Below, in pieces: positions 35,165 to 41,370 of a DNA stretch of 64,000 nucleotides. This DNA comes from Maridesulfovibrio salexigens DSM 2638 (GTDB lineage: Bacteria > Desulfobacterota > Desulfovibrionia > Desulfovibrionales > Desulfovibrionaceae), in assembly GCF_000023445.1 (NCBI RefSeq), contig NC_012881.1, positions 3,628,001-3,692,000 on the forward strand, written 5' to 3'. The notes beneath the pieces were generated by a model that worked only from the letters and a program-made list of their open reading frames with translations, did not search any database and had not been told where the DNA came from. Numbering within the stretch: the first letter of the stretch is position 1; every line of letters begins with the position of its first letter. Position numbers and translations under genes: made by a program.

Positions 35165-36403
35165 TTACCAATCACAAAGGACTTTATTTCTCCCTGTTCT
35201 TTTGGCTTCATAAAGTTTGTCATCTGCACGGCTTACCATTACGGTAAGAGATTCATCCATATTTGCCGTAGCTCCAATTGAAACGGTAAGAGTTATAACC
35301 TGTCCTTTGAAGTCTACAGAAAAAGATCCTACCTCTTCTCTGAAATCTTCAAGAAAATCGAAAAGTTCATCAGCCTGAATCCCATTGAGAAGAACAGTGA
35401 ACTCTTCTCCACCAAACCTTGAGACCAATCCGACATCACCGATATAGTCCGCCAGTAAGGATGAAAAATCTTTTAAAACCTCATCGCCGGCATCATGCCC
35501 GTAAGTGTCGTTAATCTTTTTGAAATGATCAATATCAAGCATGACCACACAAAGCTCATTGCCTGCAGTCATACCCTGCTCATAAATTGGGGTGCCGTAC
35601 TCAAAGAAATACCTCCTGTTCCACAGTCCGGTAAGGTAGTCCTTGTTAGCGCGATCACGGGAAGCCTGAATAAGCTCGATAAATTCAAGGTTGGAGTTTA
35701 CCCGGCAGAGAATTTCCTCAACAGAGGCTGTCTTCTGGATAAAATCATTGGCTCCCTGTTTAAGAAAAAGCGGTGCTGTGCGCGATTTGCTATCCGAAGA
35801 AAGCACTACAATACTTAGCTCTTCCATAGACCGGATTGAGCGCAGATGCGCTGTCAGCTCAAGACCATCCATTTCCGGCATGTAATAGTCGGTCAAAACC
35901 AGCTTAATATCGTTGTTTTTGTAAAAAACTTTTGTAGCAGCACGGCCATCTTCAGCCTGCAACACTGTCAGGCCCTGGCGCATAAGAATTCTGGAAATCC
36001 AATCCCGTACGGAAGTTGAGTCATCAACCACCAGAACCTTGATCCCCTGGTTTTTATAAACACGGCTAACAATACGTGAAATGTACTCAGCCTGATCAGA
36101 CTTCTTGAGTACATAATCAACAATACTTTTCTCAGCCAGAGCACCCAGTGCCTGTTCGTCCAAGGATGAAGTTACAGCAATAGCGGGGATGCTGTTTTCC
36201 AGCAGCAGATCTATACCCATGCCGTATTCCGCATCATCAAGCAGCATGCTGCTCAGCCCGACAAAATACTCATTTGCGGCAATCAATTGCTGTGCACCAT
36301 CATAGGTACAGGCAAGGTCACATTCAAAACCGGCCTTCAATAGAGTTGCCTGGATAAATTTGGCGGTAGCCTTGCTAGGCTCGATAACAAGAACTCTACT
36401 CAC
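35165..36403 (-). CDS. Diguanylate cyclase response regulator (REC-REC-GGDEF, PleD-like)
   Basis: 412 residues, soluble. The first receiver (1-115) appears degenerate: the phospho-Asp region reads FVGLSSMLLDDAEYG. The second receiver has VLVVDDS and phospho-acceptor Asp172 (VLTDYYMPEMDG). The GGDEF domain holds GGEEF at 331-335, the active form, with DIDHFKKINDTYGH. The inhibitory RxxD site is absent, since both key positions (322 and 325) are Gly. It should make c-di-GMP when phosphorylated, without the common product inhibition. Layout is that of PleD. No kinase adjoins it. Confidence 0.93.
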   Translation of the reverse strand: MSRVLVIEPSKATAKFIQATLLKAGFECDLACTYDGAQQLIAANEYFVGLSSMLLDDAEYGMGIDLLLENSIPAIAVTSSLDEQALGALAEKSIVDYVLKKSDQAEYISRIVSRVYKNQGIKVLVVDDSTSVRDWISRILMRQGLTVLQAEDGRAATKVFYKNNDIKLVLTDYYMPEMDGLELTAHLRSIRSMEELSIVVLSSDSKSRTAPLFLKQGANDFIQKTASVEEILCRVNSNLEFIELIQASRDRANKDYLTGLWNRRYFFEYGTPIYEQGMTAGNELCVVMLDIDHFKKINDTYGHDAGDEVLKDFSSLLADYIGDVGLVSRFGGEEFTVLLNGIQADELFDFLEDFREEVGSFSVDFKGQVITLTVSIGATANMDESLTVMVSRADDKLYEAKRTGRNKVLCDW

Positions 36404-36512
36404 AAAAACAATCCCCCGCTAAACAAATAAACAAAAAGGTTAAGCCTGAACTTAACCTACAATTAACAAACGGCTATTTATAAGCCATTATTATTTTTGT
36501 GAAATAACACCA

Positions 36513-36932
36513 TTATTCTCTAACACATGTGTCACATCCACACACTGCATACTTAGAATCTGCCCGTTGCTGGCCGAACAAAAGTTTTATCTTCTTGCGA
36601 AGCTCTTCCAGCATTGCCGGATCAACTTCTGTGACAGGACACTCGACTCCCATCTTAGTGAGACAAAATGTATGTACAGGTTCAATGCCCATTTTTCTCA
36701 GCATAATCTGAGAGCAACCCTTTTCACAGCCATCAATAACAATGAGATCCCTCACCTTGCCAGCTTCCTCAACACACTCATCCAAGCCGGCACCGATCCC
36801 CGCGAGACAAACCATCTTGGCAAAACCGCTTTTATTCAGCTCCACAGCCAGACTGTTTGCAGCCTGTCCTGAGCCTGATCCGCCGGAACAACTGACGACC
36901 ATGAAGCCGGTTTCATATTCTTCATCTATCAT
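36513..36932 (-). CDS. DGC-domain putative zinc-binding protein
   Basis: 139 residues; GGGAGG lies upstream. The DGC family motif is present (VIDGCEKGC), with conserved Cys in VVSCSGGSGSG, the DGC segment and FCLTKMGVEC. The C-terminal CGCDTC adds further thiols. Members are usually found with metal- or arsenic-type permeases and ArsR proteins, as here. The family is predicted to bind zinc or another soft metal through its four Cys. It lies downstream of the permease but behind a terminator. Confidence 0.8.
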   Translation of the reverse strand: MIDEEYETGFMVVSCSGGSGSGQAANSLAVELNKSGFAKMVCLAGIGAGLDECVEEAGKVRDLIVIDGCEKGCSQIMLRKMGIEPVHTFCLTKMGVECPVTEVDPAMLEELRKKIKLLFGQQRADSKYAVCGCDTCVRE

Positions 36933-37001
36933 GCAGTACCTCCCGAAAATATTAATCTGGTCTACAATACCACAACTTCAATCCCAGAAAAAACCCAAAA
37001 T

Positions 37002-37038
37002 AAAAACAGCCGCACTGCCTTAAAGAGCAATGCGGCTG
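37002..37038 (-). terminator. Terminator after the permease gene
   Basis: Minus strand: AGCCGCATTGC / GCAGTGCGGCT stem (one G-T pair) followed by GTTTTTATTTT. Confidence 0.85.
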
Positions 37039-37059
37039 ATAACAGCTAATCCGGGAAAG

Positions 37060-38196
37060 CTAAATAATCATATTAAATAAATAGCCCACGATGAGAATTC
37101 CGCTAGCCACTACCCCGACAAAGACGGCTATCAGCTTAGGCTTAAGCACCTTGCGCAGAATAACCATCTCCGGAAAAGAAAGTGCGATAACACTCATCAT
37201 GAATGCCAGTACTGTTCCGAGAGCCGCTCCCTTACCCAACAGAGCATCAACGATGGGGATAACCCCGGCAGCATTGGTGTACATGGGAATACCCAGAAGG
37301 ACAGAAGCAGGAACCGCCCACCAGACACCCTTACCCATAATGGAGGCCATCATATCTTCGGGAACATATCCATGAATAGCCGCCCCGGCAGCAATACCGA
37401 TCACAACGTACAGCCAGACCTTGCCAACAATTTCTTTGACTGAATCAAGACCGAAAACAACACGGTCCTCAACACTCATACCGTTCTGCGGGCCGTTGTT
37501 TTGCGCACTTGCCAGCTTAACCCAGCCTTCCACATGCTTTTCCATGCCCAGCCTTCCGATGACCCAGCCAGCTACAATTGCGATGGAAATACCGGTAACA
37601 AAATACAGAGCAGCAACTTTCCAGCCCATAAGCCCATACAAAAGGACCAGCGCCACTTCATTAACCATAGGCGCGGAAATCAGAAAAGAAAATGTTACAC
37701 CCAAAGGAACTTCCCCAGCTACAAAGCCGATAAACAGAGGAACGGCTGAGCAAGAGCAGAACGGGGTGACAACACCGAGCAGTGCGGCAAGAACGTTACC
37801 GTATGATTCACGCTTTCCGGCAAGAACTTTTCGAGTCCACTCCACAGTCACATATGAGCGGATAATGCCAATACCGAAGACAACCAGTACCAGCAGCATC
37901 AACACCTTAGGTGTATCGTAGATAAAAAATTGAACCGCTTCACCTAGGTGACTGCCCGGAAGAAGGCCGAACAAATCAAAAGCCGCATACTTGGAAAATG
38001 GCAGCAACTGCGAATAAATGGCATACCAGACAACCAGTCCACCGCCCATTGCAGCCCAAAGAGCATTACCTTTAATAGGTAAAGTGGATTCCTCCTGCTC
38101 TTCAACAACAGTTTCAGCTTCAGAATTTATGCCCAGAGGTTCCAAGCCCTTAGATTCTGACGAACACGCGCAAGGTTTAATATTTAACTCTTCCAT
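37060..38196 (-). CDS. Metal/metalloid permease, ArsP_1 (DUF318) type
   Basis: 378 residues with about nine to ten membrane segments; GGGAG before the ATG. The hallmark thiol motif TPFCSCSAVPLFIGF lies in the membrane region, followed by SAPMVNEVALVLLYG and, in the second half, GIPMYTNAAGVIPIVDALL. These define the PF03773 permease family (ArsP, SO_0444-type). The N-terminal tail adds CACSS. Members export organoarsenicals, or by other reports copper/zinc or thiol-bound metals; the substrate here is open. ArsR lies upstream on the same strand and a DGC protein downstream. Confidence 0.9.
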   Translation of the reverse strand: MEELNIKPCACSSESKGLEPLGINSEAETVVEEQEESTLPIKGNALWAAMGGGLVVWYAIYSQLLPFSKYAAFDLFGLLPGSHLGEAVQFFIYDTPKVLMLLVLVVFGIGIIRSYVTVEWTRKVLAGKRESYGNVLAALLGVVTPFCSCSAVPLFIGFVAGEVPLGVTFSFLISAPMVNEVALVLLYGLMGWKVAALYFVTGISIAIVAGWVIGRLGMEKHVEGWVKLASAQNNGPQNGMSVEDRVVFGLDSVKEIVGKVWLYVVIGIAAGAAIHGYVPEDMMASIMGKGVWWAVPASVLLGIPMYTNAAGVIPIVDALLGKGAALGTVLAFMMSVIALSFPEMVILRKVLKPKLIAVFVGVVASGILIVGYLFNMII

Positions 38197-38210
38197 TGTT
38201 TTCTCCCGTC

Positions 38211-38226
38211 TTTATATTTTGCCAAA
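38211..38226 (-). repeat. 16-bp element upstream of permease (inverted copy of the one before arsR)
   Basis: On the minus strand it reads TTTGGCAAAATATAAA and lies directly before the permease ribosome site. An exact copy in the opposite orientation is at 38636-38651. A likely ArsR operator/promoter element. Confidence 0.6.
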
Positions 38227-38250
38227 TACGAAACTATTTATTCAAAAAAG

Positions 38251-38279
38251 AACAGCCGCAACAAAGTCACAGCTGTTCC
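38251..38279 (-). terminator. Terminator-like hairpin between arsR and permease
   Basis: Minus strand: GAACAGC ... GCTGTTC followed by TTTTTT. It may end part of the arsR transcript, giving the permease its own control. Confidence 0.6.
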
Positions 38280-38282
38280 TGC

Positions 38283-38612
38283 TTACAATTTTTTTATAGA
38301 ACTTGCAGCGTAGGCCTTAGCCTGCTCTTCAAATTTCCTTGCAAAAAAGTTTTCAAGACAATTCAGGAATCCCGGCACACAATCCATATTCAGGCTGTAA
38401 TACACGTTGGTCCCCCGCTTATTGTCCTTGAGCACCCCTGCATCCTTGAGCAGGGAAAGATGTTTGGACACAGTGGAAATATCCCGTCCCACTATGGGAA
38501 CAATATCGCAGACGCAAAGTTCTCCGTCACACAGAGCTTCAACAATAGCAAGCCTGCTGGGATGCCCCAGCGCCTTGAACACTTTTGATTTCGTCTCGAT
38601 ATTTGCTGTCAT
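38283..38612 (-). CDS. ArsR-family metal-responsive repressor
   Basis: 109 residues plus stop from the ATG at 38612, eight bases after GGAG; a longer frame begins at 38681 but is not needed. The winged helix-turn-helix has ALGHPSRLAIVEALCDGELCVCDI, then RDISTVSKHLSLLKDAGVLKDNKRGTNVYY. The ELCVCD motif is the metal/metalloid-sensing Cys pair of the alpha-3 helix (ArsR/SmtB type). Repressor of the adjacent permease, released by a thiophilic metal or arsenite (inference from family and context). Confidence 0.94.
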   Translation of the reverse strand: MTANIETKSKVFKALGHPSRLAIVEALCDGELCVCDIVPIVGRDISTVSKHLSLLKDAGVLKDNKRGTNVYYSLNMDCVPGFLNCLENFFARKFEEQAKAYAASSIKKL

Positions 38613-38635
38613 GATAACTTCTCCAAACTTTCCTG

Positions 38636-38651
38636 TTTGGCAAAATATAAA
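38636..38651 (+). repeat. 16-bp element upstream of arsR
   Basis: TTTGGCAAAATATAAA on the plus strand, 24 bases before the arsR start. It is the exact inverted copy of the element at 38211-38226, so the two flank arsR. Confidence 0.6.
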
Positions 38652-38745
38652 AATTAACTCAATTCTGTCAAGTTCCGGCAATCATAATCTCCGTGAACAG
38701 AAGACAGAAAAAAGGATAACCATTCAGTATAGCGCGTAAATAAAA

Positions 38746-39249
38746 TTAAGCGGAATGTCTAGATGATTCCATTTTCCATTCACGAACCATCTCCCGAACA
38801 TCTTCATACTGTGCGCTATCTTTTTTGTAATGCTCAGCAAAGACATGCAGGGCAGTCCCACCACGAGGCGAAAAGATACCTTTCACCCGCATCCACAGAG
38901 GAGAAAGACGACCCACAAAATGGTCGAGGATATTATTGGTAATGGTTTCCATGAAAGATTGATGGTTGCGGTAAGCACCCATGTACAGCTTGAAACTCTT
39001 GGACTCAACGCAAAGTTCATCAGGAATGTATTCCACAATGATAGTCGCGAAATCCGGCTGACCGGTCACTGGGCAAAGCGATGTATATTCCGGGAATTCA
39101 ATACTTACAATGTAGGGCCTGCCCGGGAAATTGTTCGGGAAGGTTTCAAGGATTTCGGGACCCGGAGTATTGTAGTTGTACTCTGTTGCCCCCGCCTGAC
39201 CGAGAGAAACAAGGGATTCGGTCTTATCCTGACTTTTGGTAGTTTTCAT
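38746..39249 (-). CDS. queF: NADPH-dependent 7-cyano-7-deazaguanine (preQ0) reductase QueF
   Basis: 167 residues from the ATG at 39249, preceded by GGAGAAGATCACT; the frame is open 41 codons further up without homology. Unimodular (Bacillus-type) QueF. Nucleophile Cys59 and Asp66 lie in EFPEYTSLCPVTGQPDFA, and the NADPH motif follows (ESKSFKLYMGAYRNHQSF). It reduces the nitrile of preQ0 to preQ1 in queuosine synthesis. It is divergent from the queuosine-precursor transporter gene yhhQ, 255 bases away. Confidence 0.96.
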   Translation of the reverse strand: MKTTKSQDKTESLVSLGQAGATEYNYNTPGPEILETFPNNFPGRPYIVSIEFPEYTSLCPVTGQPDFATIIVEYIPDELCVESKSFKLYMGAYRNHQSFMETITNNILDHFVGRLSPLWMRVKGIFSPRGGTALHVFAEHYKKDSAQYEDVREMVREWKMESSRHSA

Positions 39250-39504
39250 AGTGATCTTCTCCATAGATAAACAGTCTAATCTGAAAAGGGCCTTTATCGA
39301 GTCCCGGCTGTTAGCAGCTTGCCCGCCAAAAGAAAACCTCCGCGAGACCTTATTTCCATTTTGACTTTTCACTCAAATGCTGGCAACCCTGCAGCTTGAA
39401 TATTTGCCCCGAAACGGAACTGTCGAGGCGCGGGACTTTCTCCCTTTTGCTCGTGTCGGGCGGAATCCGTTTCAAAACAAGCACATCCAACACAAGGGAA
39501 CCCA

Positions 39505-40143
39505 ATGCTCTCTTCAACATTTGAACGCAAAGCGTTCACTCTTCTGACGAGCCTTTTCATCGGCTCGCTGGTCATGGCCGCGGTTGTATCAACCAAGATC
39601 ATCAACATCTTCGGCTTTTACGCCCCCGCAGGAGTACTGGCCTACTCCGTTACCTTTATTGTCTCGGATATTATCAGTGAAATCTGGGGGAAGGAAAGGG
39701 CAAATGAAGTTATCCACTGCGGATTCATTGCCCTACTGACCGCCATCGCCCTTTCATGGGCCGCCCTGCACTGGACAGCTGCCCCCTTCTGGCACGGACA
39801 GGAAGGTTTTGCCAGCGTACTCGGCAATACCCCGCGCATTGTCCTTGCATCACTGATGGCTTATCTGGTCAGCCAGACAAATGATGTTTGGCTCTTCCAT
39901 TTCCTGCGCAAGCTGACAAAAGGCAATCATCTCTGGTTGCGCAACAACCTCTCAACCATTGTTTCACAGCTCATTGACTCGACTATATTCGTTACCATCG
40001 CCTTCTACGGCGTAATGCCCGTAACAGATATCATCATAGGTCAATGGGTCGCCAAAGTATGTATTGCTTTTCTGGACACTCCGCTGGTCTATGCCGGAGT
40101 AAGCCTGCTCAGACAACGCACACCACTGGCCGCCACATCCTGA
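39505..40143 (+). CDS. yhhQ: Queuosine precursor transporter YhhQ
   Basis: 212 residues with six membrane segments; AAGGGA upstream. Family phrases are VAAVVSTKIINIFGFYAPAG-like near the N-terminus (here MAAVVSTKIINIFGFYAP), IVSDIISEIWGKERANEVI, and VSQLIDSTIFVTIAFYG. It imports preQ0/preQ1. Together with the divergent queF it forms a queuosine salvage and synthesis locus. The 255-base gap was inspected for a preQ1 riboswitch; the class-I consensus was not recognised. Confidence 0.95.
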   Translation: MLSSTFERKAFTLLTSLFIGSLVMAAVVSTKIINIFGFYAPAGVLAYSVTFIVSDIISEIWGKERANEVIHCGFIALLTAIALSWAALHWTAAPFWHGQEGFASVLGNTPRIVLASLMAYLVSQTNDVWLFHFLRKLTKGNHLWLRNNLSTIVSQLIDSTIFVTIAFYGVMPVTDIIIGQWVAKVCIAFLDTPLVYAGVSLLRQRTPLAATS

Positions 40144-40211
40144 TCTCCCGCTCTAAAAATGTTCTCCACAGTCTACATCAGTGGAGTTACATTTAGTTGT
40201 TATTCTGATAC

Positions 40212-40256
40212 ACTGTCTCCATATTTCGCGTGTAAACATTGAAATATGGAGACAGT
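40212..40256 (+). promoter_or_regulatory. Perfect 16-bp inverted repeat over the luxP-like ribosome-binding site
   Basis: ACTGTCTCCATATTTC (40212-40227) is exactly complementary to GAAATATGGAGACAGT (40241-40256), with a 13-base loop. The right arm contains GGAG, the Shine-Dalgarno site of the luxP-like gene, whose ATG begins at 40258. As RNA it would hide the ribosome site; as DNA it would be a 45-bp operator. A weak sigma-70 promoter (GTTACA, 17 bases, TACACT at 40209-40214) would start transcription inside the repeat, so the two readings are not settled. Confidence 0.75.
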
Positions 40257-40257
40257 A

Positions 40258-41358
40258 ATGAATCTCAAACTATTTTCGTCCGTCATAGCCCTCTTTGCAA
40301 TTCTGCTTTTCGCAATACCTGCCAAGGCCGAAAAATACTTCACTCTCGACCAATACATTAAAATTCATCCCACTGAAAAAATTCTGGAAGATCGCTTTAA
40401 TAAGATCGTTAAAAGAAATGACGTTACGCGACTTAAAAAACAATTGAGTCCTAAAATAGCCATTGTATATCCCGGAGGAGAAGTCTCGGATTACTGGCGC
40501 AGAAGCACTAAATCCTTCGAAAACAGGATTCACCAATACGGTGCTACTCCCCGTATTTCTAAATTTTATATTAATGCCTCAGAAACAATGGGCAAGCAGG
40601 TAGCCATTTTCCAGAAGGCCCTTGCAACCGACCCGGACTACCTTTTCTTTACCCTTGATGCTCTGAGGCACCAAAGAATGATTGAGCCTATCCTAATTAA
40701 AGGAAAGCCCAAAATAATACTCCAGAACATTACTACCCCGCTTAAGGCCTGGGAAGATAAACAACCCTTCATGTACGTTGGATTTGACCATGCACGCGGA
40801 ACAAGAATGCTTGCCGAGTATTTTGCCCGCAAAACAGGTGGACGCGGCAGCTACGCAATTCTCCTGCCGAATCCCGGTTATTTGAATGAAGAAAGAGGAA
40901 ATTCCTTTATTTCATATATGGACAACAACACATCCCTCAAACTGGCAACTGCTTTCCGCACCGGAATCAATAAAAAAAGAGCACGGGTGGCAACTTTGAA
41001 TATTGCTACACAATACCCGGATATTAAATTTATCTACGCCTGCTCTACAGATATTGCTCTTGGAGCAGTTGAAGCATTGCAAGAAAAGGATATGCTCCAA
41101 CAAATCATGGTCAACGGCTGGGGTGGCGGTACACCTGAGATAAAAGCAATTGAAAATGGAGAACTGGATGTCACGGTAATGCGCATCAACGATGACAACG
41201 GCGTAGCCATGGCCGATGCTGTGATTCTTGATATGCTTGGACAAAAATCACTTATTCCCCTTGTATTTTCCGGTAGGTTTGAAATATTGGAAAAAGGTGT
41301 AAGTGCAAAACGACTGCACCAACTGCAACAGGAAAGCTTTCGCTACTCCGGAAACTAA
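40258..41358 (+). CDS. luxP: LuxP-like periplasmic AI-2-binding protein
   Basis: 366 residues from the ATG at 40258 (GGAG seven bases upstream). The signal peptide is MNLKLFSSVIALFAILLFAIPAKA. Unlike generic sugar-binding proteins, it follows Vibrio LuxP along its length: YPGGEVSDYW, FFTLDALRH, ILQNITTPLKAWEDKQPFMY, VGFDHARGTRMLAEYF, YACSTDIALGAV, NGWGGGTPEI, VMRINDDNGVAMA and the C-terminal FRYSGN. AI-2 contact positions kept: Ser77, Asp78, Trp80, Asn157, Arg213, Ser263, Thr264, Asp265, Trp288 and Arg309. Gln77 of V. harveyi LuxP is Glu75 here. It should bind AI-2 or a close relative in the periplasm and control the kinase encoded next. Confidence 0.92.
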   Translation: MNLKLFSSVIALFAILLFAIPAKAEKYFTLDQYIKIHPTEKILEDRFNKIVKRNDVTRLKKQLSPKIAIVYPGGEVSDYWRRSTKSFENRIHQYGATPRISKFYINASETMGKQVAIFQKALATDPDYLFFTLDALRHQRMIEPILIKGKPKIILQNITTPLKAWEDKQPFMYVGFDHARGTRMLAEYFARKTGGRGSYAILLPNPGYLNEERGNSFISYMDNNTSLKLATAFRTGINKKRARVATLNIATQYPDIKFIYACSTDIALGAVEALQEKDMLQQIMVNGWGGGTPEIKAIENGELDVTVMRINDDNGVAMADAVILDMLGQKSLIPLVFSGRFEILEKGVSAKRLHQLQQESFRYSGN

Positions 41359-41370
41359 AAGGATTCATGA

